Source of the DNA: Rhabditoides inermis
Taxonomy: Eukaryota > Nematoda > Chromadorea > Rhabditida > Rhabditidae
Length of the DNA: 64,000 bases
NCBI GenBank assembly: GCA_963966185.1
Contig: CAWZYM010000429.1
Location: forward strand, 325,001 to 389,000
Direction: 5' to 3'
Shown here: one piece after another, positions 1 to 8,745 of the stretch
How the letters are laid out: each line of letters starts with the position of its first letter
Position numbering within the stretch: position 1 is the first letter of the stretch
Position numbers and translations under genes: made by a program
Notes under the pieces: model-generated
The model's database searches: none
Told to the model about the DNA's origin: nothing
The model's input: the letters and a program-made list of their open reading frames with translations, nothing else

Positions 1-127
1 AGGTGATGACGTCGAATATCTCCTTGATGTCGGCCACCTTCTCCACGTCGACAATGATGGGGCGGGACGACGGCAGGGCATCGGCTTTCAGAGCCGCCGA
101 GATTCGCTTGTTCGCAAAGTCGTCATC
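1..127 (-). CDS. M1-family (gluzincin) aminopeptidase, single exon, partial
   Basis: Read on the minus strand from an AG acceptor at about 128-129, the exon is open for 42 codons to the window edge. It contains DALPSSRPI and then EIFDVIT. In M1 zinc aminopeptidases (aminopeptidase N, ERAP and puromycin-sensitive types) the block D-A-L-x-S-S-H/R-P-I, followed by an acidic stretch and F-D-x-I-x-Y-x-K-G-A, lies shortly after the HExxH zinc site, so this exon should sit just C-terminal of the catalytic motif. The HExxH exon is not visible within 1 kb upstream on this strand. Either it lies further away, which would place the plus-strand gene at 194-973 inside an aminopeptidase intron, or this is an isolated fragment. 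These enzymes remove N-terminal residues from peptides. The family call rests on motif recall only. Confidence 0.7.
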
Positions 128-193
128 CTAGAGACGTATTCATTCGTTTCGACACAGAGCGCCTTTGAATTTGAAACGATCCACCAATTGCAG

Positions 194-557
194 TTTTCCT
201 TCTACGCTTCGGCCACCTCTTTCCTCGTGTCTCTACATAAACAATACGATGTGGTCGTGGTGAAGTTCTCCCTGCGAAGGGAGCTGCTCCAACACGCATT
301 GCTGGTAAGAGAGAGAGAGGGAGAGAGGGGGAGGGGGGGGGAGAGGGAGAGAGAGAGAGGAGAGAGAGGGAGAGGAGAGAGAGAGAGAGATTTCCCATTG
401 CAGACGCTGCTCACCCTTGTGCACACAGTGTGCTGTCTGTTCCTCCCTCTTCTCTTCCCCCACTCTCCTCTCTCCGAACTCGCCGCAAACACCACACTCG
501 TCGTCGCCTCACTATACATCTTCGTCTGGAGCAGCTGTCTGCGGCAGAGTGTGAGTG

Positions 558-608
<51 letters not shown>

Positions 609-973
609 GGAGAGAGGAGGAAGGAGATGGTCCGTTGCAGTCTCCGTCGCCGGCGACTCTGTGGCTGGACGACGATCATCCGGAGAAGCATGGGGCGCTG
701 GACACGAGTGGAGATGGCTGTCACAGTCCACTCCTCGACGGTCAGTACTGTGAACCCATGACAGTCGAGTTGTGTATACATGTCCTCCCACTTGCAGACG
801 ACTTCTCGGATCGCGGCGCGCCAGCCTCGCATTGGATGCCGGATATCATCCCTTCTGATCCCAATGCCAATCACTCTCTTCCTAACTATTCCCTAATGGC
901 ACAGAGAGCGCCGCCCAATTCCAAGCTAGTCTCGTTTCCCCCCGTCCACTTTGCCCCCTTATGTGATTGCTAG
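194..973 (+). CDS. Unrecognised multi-pass membrane protein, last four exons
   Basis: Four exons join in frame with GT/AG borders: 194-304, 404-550, 641-740 and 798-973 (stop TAG at 971-973). The first three introns are 57-99 bp; two are filled by GA microsatellite. The product shows two hydrophobic segments in the second exon (around LLTLVHTVCCLFLPLLF and TTLVVASLYIFVWSSC), then a polar, proline-rich C-terminal tail of about 90 residues ending in CDC. The first exon carries a basic stretch, KFSLRRELLQH. An AATAAA at 1088-1093 fits a 3' UTR of about 120 bases. The 5' part of the gene is not seen: exon 1 begins at an acceptor (CAG at 191-193), and minus-strand aminopeptidase sequence lies just upstream. 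I do not recognise the family. Phase compatibility over three introns plus the poly(A) signal is the main evidence that this is a real gene. Confidence 0.55.
303..390 (+). repeat. GA microsatellite in intron
   Basis: Imperfect (GA)n/(GGGA)n tract filling the first visible intron of the membrane-protein gene. A similar tract at 556-605 fills the second. GA/CT tracts of this kind also fill introns elsewhere in the window (for example 3340-3433, 5050-5160 and 5977-6024). Confidence 0.9.
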
Positions 974-1433
974 TCCCATCACTTTCATCGCCCGATCTCA
1001 ATGTGCATCTCTCTCTTCTGCCGCTGATTTTCCAACTTCGCTCAACGTGTACTCGCCGTGTTTGTGTGTCAAATGTAGGTTTGTGTGAATAAATATGTTT
1101 TAATTGTGTTAATGATGAATCACATAAGGGAATTAATACAATGCCAACAAACACCTACAGTGATTGTGCAAATCAGCGACAATTAGTGAACACAGATATA
1201 TTGTATGAATGAAAAGAGGGCAATACAGCGATCGAACAGCGAAAGAGTATGCATGTGCAGTCTAAATAGCGCGAGAATATCTCACGCGAAGAATGGAAGT
1301 GAGTTGTGTCCCGGTACCGATGGAGAGGGGGGGGGGTAGGCATTTCCCCCCACTTTTCATTCATGCTGCAAAAAGGAATATCCCGCCACCTGATGTTCAA
1401 AAAAGGAAATTTGCCCCACTTTGAAGTGGGGGT
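974..1433. other. 3' flank; poly(A) signal; otherwise nothing recognised
   Basis: Holds the likely 3' UTR and AATAAA (1088-1093) of the upstream gene. From 1100 to 1433 I see only a short G run (1326-1336) and no coding, RNA or transposon signature. Confidence 0.5.
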
Positions 1434-1725
1434 TTAGTATGGCGGATCGATCCACAGTGCCTCGACGACCTTGTCTCTTCCGCCGCCGCCAAGCGTGTAG
1501 ATCACCTTTATAGTCTTGAAATTAAAAACGTTATCGATAATGTTATAAGTTATACCACATCGAGTTTGAACAAACTCTGAAAGGGATGGGTTTCTAGATC
1601 GCTGAAATGTGTCAATGTACATACTTTACAGACAGCTTACATACTTTGTCTGTTGCCAGGAGTCCTATGCCGTCTCCCGCGTGCCCCAGGTCTGCCAGAC
1701 TCGTCCACTCGCCGCCGACCGACAT
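1434..1725 (-). pseudogene. Kelch-repeat fragment, two exons
   Basis: Minus strand. Exon 1645-1725 (acceptor AG, donor GTATGT) encodes 27 residues with GEWTSLADLGHAGDGIGLL. Exon about 1434-1505 continues with VIYTLGGGGRDKVVEALW and then IDPPY followed by TAA. Together they match one Kelch blade: W-x-x-L-A-x-L, a G-rich strand, and I-Y-x-L-G-G-x-x-G, with the diagnostic GG doublet. The frame closes right after the blade and no downstream blade is visible, so this is probably a remnant or the broken end of a Kelch protein gene. Its relation to the BTB-Kelch gene at 22.5 kb is unknown. Kelch blades form beta-propellers that usually bind substrates for Cullin-3 ligases. Confidence 0.55.
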
Positions 1726-1799
1726 CTGTAATTCAGCGATTCAGCAAAAAAAAATCTTCACAATACCATTATTGAAGGCCGTATCCATTGAATTATCGA

Positions 1800-1962
1800 T
1801 TATTATATCTTCTTTCCCCGCGTTGTGTGGTCGGTTCGACTAAATGATCCTGCGCGACGACCCTTGAGCAAGGCGATGCAAAAGCTCTCGTGGATGCAGT
1901 ACTACTGGCGCGAGGAGATACATGCGACTACGTGGGAGAGTGAATGCTTATCGCACAACATG
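1800..1962 (-). repeat. Retroposon 3'-end fragment (copy 1)
   Basis: About 140 bp is repeated at 7970-8105 (+) and 14275-14411 (-). On the minus strand the frame reads SRMYLLAPVVLHPRELLHRL and then a short C-terminus with stop TAG. Between the copies, HPRELLHR is encoded with synonymous changes only (CCA/CCT, CGA/CGT, TTG/CTG), while the opposite frame shows replacement changes. The stop is followed by about 35 bp and a GAAAGAAGATATAATAA tail. That layout looks like the 3' end of a retroposed coding element. The protein itself is not recognised. Confidence 0.5.
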
Positions 1963-2162
1963 CTCATTATGATTCATGGACACAATCAGCTGGGAAGTTG
2001 TTGGGAGCGGATTATGTGGTTCGTTCGTTGTTAAAGGAACAGTGGCGACTTATTTTTGACTCGGAGTATTATTAAAAATCATATTAACCTAACACATTTG
2101 CAATTTTTGCGAAAGAACGACGATTCTGCGTTACTTTCGAATCTGCAACTGCCAAGAATGCA

Positions 2163-3203
2163 GGCTATTAGGAAATCGCACCACGCACCACCACACCACC
2201 GCACCACTACACCACCGCACCACCGCACCATCGCACCACATTTTATCGCACCACCGCACCATCGCACCACCGATCGCACCACCACTTAGGTTATCGCACT
2301 ACTTGCTGAAAATGATGTATTATATGAATGTTTTTTTCCGTCATGCCGGATGCCGCTTCGTGCCGCAAATACGTATACTATACCGGAACATCACCATTAG
2401 TTAGTCTTTGGTCATACATTTGCATACCGAGTTCCTTACATACATAGTGTCCAGTTGTGAGATGAGTCATTTTCGTTTAACCCTATACTAGAACCAATAG
2501 GTCGCGGGTTCGCTACACGCCTTCTCTGACTGACAAACTATCACTTATAGCCTGCGCCAGAGCGATAGTTTTCGATCTACCTCGCTTGCAGCTCGGAATA
2601 CGGTGCTCTAACCATCTAACTCTCTTGTTTTGCGTGCTATTGCCGCGATCAGACTCTCCGTCTTCCTCCGATCTACCCCACAGCGCGCGGCTTATTGAGA
2701 GAATAGAACTATATATAGCTGGCTGCCCTGTAACTGTCAGACTGTTCTGTCACTGTCAGTAATGGATGCAGAGGTCTGTGAGCAACCCCCGCGCACGTCA
2801 GCAATTGCTACCTACGGCGTGGATTTGAAGAAGAAAAAATGTGTCGGTAAACGCTGAATGTGATAATGTGAATACCAATCAACCGCACGACGCGTCAACA
2901 AATATGTAGCTTACTATGCAAATAGAAGTCGAGCGATTAACAGAAATGACACCATGATTGAAGTCACTAACTATATTACTTATGAAAACAAGTAACATTA
3001 ATTTGAAACGAAAATTATATCAAAAAACGCATGAGCAAAATGTTTGTTACGAAAATACGCGCGAAAAATTACAGTTGTGGAACCCATGGGCGGTGGTGCG
3101 ATCGGTGGTGCGATGAAGCGTGGTGCGATGGAATGCGGTGTGATGGTGCGGTAGTGCGGTGGTGTAGTGGTGCGTTGGTGCGTGGTGCGAATTCCTAATT
3201 GCC
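2163..3203. mobile_element. Foldback/MULE-like DNA element A
   Basis: The ends are inverted: GGCTATTAGGAAATCGCACC on the left and, reverse-complemented, GGCAATTAGGAATTCGCACC on the right. A direct duplication AAGAATGCA (9 bp) flanks both sides (2154-2162 and 3204-3212). Inside each terminus lies a 120-140 bp arm of CGCACCAC-type repeats, also inverted. The interior (2290-3060) has no long ORF. A 9-bp target duplication with long inverted arms fits a non-autonomous Mutator-like or foldback element. It sits just downstream of the TM4 exon of the GPCR gene. A degenerate tRNA-like A-box (minus strand near 2600-2630) lies in the interior. Confidence 0.75.
2560..2645 (-). other. tRNA-like remnant (weak)
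   Basis: On the minus strand TTAGATGGTTAGAGCACCG resembles a Pol III A-box, and a degenerate B-box-like stretch follows about 35 nt later. No cloverleaf is convincing. It could be a decayed tRNA-derived SINE inside element A, or chance. Confidence 0.25.
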
Positions 3204-3245
3204 AAGAATGCAGACGAAAATTTGAATTCAAAATTGTGGGTGAAC

Positions 3246-5116
3246 TTGTGAGTGAAGAAGAAGGTGGCGGATGAGAGAAGACAGGGTGTGACGAGACCGA
3301 ATAGGAGACAGATGCTAGTGCTGTAGGAGGAACGTATTTCTCTCTCTCCCTCCCTCCCCCTCCCCCCTTTCCTGCTCCTCTCTCTCTCTCTCTCTCCCCC
3401 CTCCTCTCTCTCTCTCTCTCTCTCTCCTCTCACCTGCTCTTCGGATTTCCGTCAGCCAGCATTCTGTAGATGTGTAGTGTGTATAGGAAAAGCCACGCAA
3501 ACGGTGTCGACGTTGTGAAAGAGAGCAACGCGTTGCGCACCGGACAGAACACCTGAACGGCAGGGTGATCGTGGCGGGTCCCCACGGGGGTACCTGATTG
3601 ATGGACGCCTTGTGCAGGAAGTTCAGGTTCACCGCGTTGAACACGAAGAACGCAATGAAGGCGAGCCTGGTTACGGTAAGTTGAATTACAGTAACTAATG
3701 ATATTGTTGAATCTGCGAAAACCAGTAACGTGAAATCAGGTCATTAGTAAATCATACAACATACAACATACCATCATACAATCATACCATCATACCATCA
3801 TACTACGGTATTATACCACCATACCATGGTATCATACCATCATACCATCATACCACCATATCATCATACCACCATACCATCATACCACCATACCACCATA
3901 CCACCAACCTATTACCAGAAATAAAACGGACGATCACGAGATTTACAGAACGTTTTCAATGTCATGTAAAACCGTTTTTGTTAAACGATGATTGGACACA
4001 TCATTATGTTGTCCTAATCTCGGTGTTCTCTGTGTTTGGATGAGCAGAAAACGTCTCGATTTTCATACTCTTTGATATACGTGTGTAGATGTAGATTTTA
4101 TCGGTGGTTGTTGAAGCACGGACACTCTGGAAAGGATCACCAAGGTGAAGCAAGGAGGGTGAGAGGGAAGACAGATTGACAATAGAGGAGGAGAGGGCAA
4201 AAGAGGTGTTCTTCGGAACTGGCACTATCCAGGTTTTGAGAACAGCCAAAAATTTCGGCAGCGGTTGTTCCCATTCTTGTCCTCTTCTCGGCATTCTCTG
4301 ATTGTTTAATCTAGATGCATGCTGTGGTGGCGAGTCGAACGGCCCTCTGCGAGTAATATCGACCGAATTGGGACGAAATGATCCCTGTTGGGCAACGATG
4401 TTCTAGTTTCGCGAAATCGAAGGCATATCCAATAGCATAGTTAAATCTTTCTGAAAAAAGTTCTCATAAACCTGTGTTGATACTTCAAAACTTAAAAGAA
4501 GGAAAAAAATAAACAAGAAAAGAAATAACGATCTAAATCTAAAATAAACAAAAAAAGAAGCGAGTGAGATGAAAGTGCCCGCGAAAACATTTCGAAATCA
4601 CCGTGGTATGGTGGTTTGGTGGTATGGTGGTATGGTAGTATGATGGTATGATGGTACGGTGGTATGGTGGTACGGTGGTATGGTGGTATGATGGTATGTT
4701 GTATGTTGTATGATTTACTAATTGCCGTGAAATCACACTTAGTAGATAATCCCCATTTGCATCCCATGTCTAAAATTCAACATTTGTAGTTTGCTTATTG
4801 CCTACTGTTTGTATGTTTCTTCTTTTTTTCTCATTTTACCTTCCTACCGTATGCTATGTTGTGTTTCCTATGTTGCCCATGTTAAGTACTCAACACGGTA
4901 ATAAACTATATTAACGATACCTACCGTATGAACTTGGTCCTGATTCCCTTTCGGAAGATGGTGCAGACGAATGAGAGGGCGCAGAGAAGCAGCGCCACTC
5001 CGGCTGTGATCGGACCAGCCACAGTGTCCGAGTGAGACAGACGGAGCTGGAAGAGGGGAGTAGAGAGAGAGGGGAAGAGGGAGAATAAGAGAAAGGGGGA
5101 GGAAGGAGGAAGAGGG

Positions 5117-5163
<47 letters not shown>

Positions 5164-6544
5164 GCACCACGGCTCCCTGGTCGGTCTTGCAAAACAGATC
5201 CTAATATCTCGTTTATTTATTTATTGCTCCCATGCATGCCCATCCTTGCCGATTAAAATAAACAGTACATCGTTTTTTTAATCGGCTTTTCCGTACATTA
5301 CATAATATGAAAAAAACACGCATGTGAGACGCGCCGGGTTTGCACTATTTAGGCCCCGCCCACTATAACCAGGAGGCGGGTATATGAATGAGTACTGTTT
5401 GCGGTTCCCGACAATGTACTATGGACAGCAGCACCATTACACCTCGCATATCCAAGTGTGGAGTTGTTCTCCTACCCCCATTAGACAGAGGACTGTCGAT
5501 CGAACGCACCTGCATGCGGACGCACTCCGGATAGCGCCAGCCACTCTCCTCTCTCAATGGGAACTCGACTCGAATGGGCGAGGAGTGGTTGTGGAAGGAG
5601 AAAACGAGGGCAGACGAGCAGCGGTGGCATCTGGAATAGAGACTCTCACATTGTGACAGCAATTGAGTACTTCCACCAATAAGGACCACTTGCATTAGGG
5701 GTTACTACCATGTTCTGCAAGAGAGCGCAGGCGCGTCGCGTGCCCACGCGTCGCGTCTGCTGGGCGCATAGCCAAGTACGAAATGGCAGACTGTGTCCCA
5801 CCTCGGTCGCGGCAGGACAGCGTAGAGTATGTCTCCCGGCTGGGTCGGTCGAACGCGTACATCGGGGAAGGAAGGGGGGCGATGGTCGATGAAGGAGGCG
5901 AACTGGGGGAGGGGCAGGGACGGGTCTGACACTGTGTCCACGGCGAACACTGCAAGGGTAGGGAGTGAGAGGAAGGGAGAGAGAGAGAGAGAGAGAGAGA
6001 AAGAGATAGAGTGAGAGAGAGAGACTCACTGATCTCTTTCGGTGAACACTGCGAACGGCCGGAGATAGGGCCAGTGTGGTGTACCGCGAACACTGCCCTT
6101 CCATAATAGGCGAGTTGCCGCGAGAGAGTCAGGTACTCGAGTGGGTTCTCCTGCAAAGCGGTAGGATAGGTTATTTGATTAGTGTAGGCATACGGTACCT
6201 GAGTGATGACGGCGGCCGCACTCTCCGCCAGCATCGCAGTGAACTCGTCGTCCCGCAAGTGACCGCGCTCGTGCTCTCGCAGTCTGGAATTGATTGATTA
6301 TCGATTAGATTCTGTATGATTATAGAATGCTGAGCGGTGATGAATTGTGTGTTCCCTTGAAGTGTTGTTGATATGCGGCGAGTGAAACGTATGGCGCGTT
6401 CTTGCACTGGCCCCACCTCATCTCAGTGTCTATGACTCTCTCCAGGGCGGTCCTCGCTATCTCGTGGTTCCGGCCGACCACTGTAGACTCGTCGCGGGTG
6501 GCATTGAACAGAGTGGACAACAGGGTGGCCGGGTCAGACGAGAG
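3246..6544 (-). CDS. Adhesion-type (class B) GPCR: GAIN-like region to TM4, ten exons
   Basis: Minus-strand exons with GT/AG borders and matching phase: 6408-6544, 6199-6283, 6030-6150, 5802-5949, 5510-5630, 5168-5200, 4925-5046, 3594-3666, 3434-3552 and about 3246-3320. The first five (about 204 residues) look like a GAIN-type juxtamembrane region ending in a GPS-like ESGWRYPEC...DLFCKTDQGAV. TM1 follows (AGPITAGVALLLCALSFVC), then TM2 (AFIAFFVFNAVNLNFLH), TM3 (VFCPVRNALL...PFAWLFLYTLHIYRML, very like the class B pattern C-x6-LL-x6-FAW-x5-LY-x-ML) and TM4 (SICLLFGLVTPCLLSSATFF). TM5-7 are not found before the Kelch fragment at 1.7 kb, and upstream exons are cut off by an RTE insertion near 6640. 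Family known: surface receptors signalling through G proteins. Inferred: probably broken here. The palindrome edge (5495) falls in the intron just after exon 5510-5630. Confidence 0.65.
3739..4726. mobile_element. Foldback/MULE-like DNA element B
   Basis: Termini GGTCATTAGTAAATCATAC (left) and, reverse-complemented, GGCAATTAGTAAATCATAC (right) are flanked by a 9-bp duplication GTGAAATCA (3730-3738 and 4727-4735). Arms of CATACCAC-type repeats (about 3760-3905, and inverted at 4605-4710) lie inside the ends. The terminal consensus GGCAATTAG-N-AAATC and the TSD length match element A, so both belong to one family. It is inserted in the intron between the TM1 and TM2 exons of the GPCR gene. The interior (3930-4600) shows no supported coding sequence. 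Confidence 0.75.
5201..5494. other. GPCR intron outside the palindrome
   Basis: Intron sequence between exons 5168-5200 and 5510-5630 on the minus strand, up to the outer edge of the inverted duplication. AT-rich, with no element recognised. Confidence 0.5.
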
Positions 6545-6558
6545 CTGCAAGTGTTCCT

Positions 6559-6564
<6 letters not shown>

Positions 6565-6598
<34 letters not shown>

Positions 6599-6624
6599 CT
6601 CTCGCTCTCTCCCTCTCTCTTTCT
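6565..6624 (+). repeat. CT microsatellite
   Basis: (CT)n tract between the first visible GPCR exon and the RTE element. Its mirror copy at 15762-15813 is shorter, one of the few length differences between the palindrome arms. Confidence 0.9.
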
Positions 6625-6639
6625 ACCACGACAGAAGAG

Positions 6640-8745
6640 TAACGTGGGTATGTGCAGTTCCATGTGTTGACGTCTTTGTGGCTGTTGATCAACGACCAGA
6701 TGATCACCGCGCAACTCTCCATCGAGGAGGCCACTGTCGACTTCTACAGTACCCTCTACGCTGACCGACTACTCATCCCGAACAAGGCCTACACTCCTGA
6801 AAATGGCCGTCCCGTGCTTCCCTCTGAAATACGACACGTCATCTCCCAGATGCCGAAAGGACGAGCCCCCGGCCCTGACGACATCACCGCCGATCTGCTG
6901 AAAGCCGGAGGAACTAACTTCCACCGTGCCCTCGCCCGCCTGTTCACCACCTACCTGGAAGAGACGCCCATCCCCGACAGCTGGAGAGATGCGCGGCTCG
7001 TGCTACTCCCGAAGAAAGGACCCCGCGAGAAGCTCTCCAATTGGCGCCCGATAGCTCTACTCAGCCTGCTCTACAAAACCTATTCTAAGCTGTTATCGAA
7101 CAGGCTGAAACGGACTCTGGAAGACAAACAACCACGAGAGCAAGCCGGATTCCGGAGCGGCTTCTGCTGCGCCGACCAAATACAGACCGACTGTCAGGTC
7201 GCGGAGAGAGCCCGTGAATACAAGATCCCACCTTTGTCGACTTCGAGAAGCCGTTCGACCGGCGCGACCACGGATTCCTTCTCCGTGCTCTTGAGATGCT
7301 CAACGTCGAGGATGGATACCTGGTTGCGCTATCCGACTGCTACGACAACAACCAGCTGCTTCTGAAGCTCTTCTCTAACGAGCTGAAAATCTATGTGCGA
7401 TGCGGAGTGAAGCAGGGCGACACTGTCTCCCCAGCGCTCTTCACTGCTGCGCTCGAAGTCGTTGGACCTTCGCGTGGACGGAGAGAAGCTGAACCACCTG
7501 CGCTCCGCCGACGAAATCGTGCTGATCACGGAGACCACGGCGGAGGCTGAACGGATGCTGAACGAGCTGAACACGGAGAGCGAGAAGGCCGGGCTGCGCA
7601 TCAACATTGGCAAGACGCAGTATATCCGAAACGAGCAGGCTGCCGCTGGGATTATCCAACTTGCCGGCCAGGCAATCGAGGAGGTCGACGAATACATCTA
7701 CCTCGGACGGGCCATAAGAGTTCAGAGTTCAGAGATTTATCCGGAATCGTTATAGCTGTACACGACATTGCAATCACAACAAAATGAATGGAAGCATGCA
7801 GTAGGGCCAAGATCTTGGTAGGCTAACGCCGGGGGGATACAGTTTAGCAATAGAGGTTAGTGGTGGACGACGATTCTTGATCGATACTCAATCGATACTT
7901 GATCGATAATCAGCCCAATCCATTAGAGTACCATGGTAGACGGTGGAAAGGCTCCGGGTGTTCCTTTGCTCCCACGTAGTCGCATGTATCTCCTCGAGCC
8001 AGTAGTACTGCATCCTCGTGAGCTTCTGCATCGCCTTGCTCAAGGGTACTCGCGCAGGATCATTTAGTCGAATCGACCGCACAGCGCGGGGAAAGAAGAA
8101 ATAATAATGGGCCACACACGCGAAGAACACCCTCACCTCGGAGCTGGCGAGGAGAACAAGAGCAGGATGGGCGGCATTTGGCAACATCAAGGAGACACGG
8201 GGCACGCTGAACGACAAACACCTCAAGGCGAAATTCTTCAGCATGTGCGTACTCTCCACACTGTGCTATGGCTCGGAGACGTGGGCTTACACCACCACCA
8301 CATTCGGCCGCATCCAGACCGCACACCGCGCGATGGAGCGGCAGATGCTGGGATACTCACTCTACCGGCAACGAGACGAGGGACTGAGCAGCGAGGACGT
8401 GCGGGCGAGATCCGGACTGACCAACCCAATCTCCTACATGGCGCGAAGCAAACATAGATGGGCCGGACACATATAAAAGAGGACGGACGGGCGATGGACA
8501 CGGGCGACTACCGATTGGAGGCCGCGCAACGTCACTCGAGAACCCGGACGGCCGCCAACCCGCTGGGCAGATTCTGTCCGCAATAATACACGGTGTTCTA
8601 TGGTCGCAGGAACGACTACACGCAGTTCTATGGTCGCAGGAACGACTACAAGCAGTGGGCAACTGCAGCTGGAGACTTTTTACTGTGGCGAAAGATGGGC
8701 TCCGCGCTGGCAAGCTGAAGGAGCATTCAAGTATTCAAGTATAAC
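6640..8745 (+). mobile_element. RTE-type LINE, 5'-truncated and broken (left arm copy)
   Basis: No endonuclease domain remains. From about 6720 the frame encodes reverse transcriptase: KGRAPGPDDITADLLKAGG, then LSNWRPIALLSLLYKTYSKL, then QAGFRSG. A frameshift near 7225 moves into FVDFEKPFDRRD (usual form FVDFxKAFD) and GVKQGDTVSPALF. A second break near 7455 leads to LNHLRSADEIVLI, where the catalytic Y/F-A-D-D has become S-A-D-E. Sequence at about 7722-8120 is foreign (see nested retroposon). The C-terminal part resumes with ARRTRAGWAAFGNIKETRG and CYGSETWAY. The 3' end shows a 27-bp tandem duplication (8594-8650) and an ATTCAAGT-repeat tail (about 8725-8745). It is inserted upstream of GPCR exon 6408-6544. 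Inactive by at least three lesions. Confidence 0.8.
7722..8120 (+). mobile_element. Nested retroposon 3' end inside the RTE element (copy 2)
   Basis: Interrupts the RTE reading frame between YIYLGRAIRV and the ARRTRAG block. Ends with the same approximately 140-bp sequence as 1800-1962, here in plus orientation (SRMYLLEPVVLHPRELLHRL then stop), a short UTR and the tail GAAAGAAGAAATAATAATG. The plus orientation with an A-rich 3' tail supports retroposition into the older RTE copy. Confidence 0.55.

Noticed and set aside
411..791. Minus-strand open frames across the GA tracts at 0.2-0.9 kb
   Set aside because: Shadows of microsatellite and of the plus-strand exons, which have splice borders, consistent phase and a poly(A) signal.
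194..973. Assignment of the membrane-protein gene to the TMEM39 or PHTF families
   Set aside because: Only generic hydrophobic similarity could be recalled; the C-terminal tail does not fit what I remember of either family.
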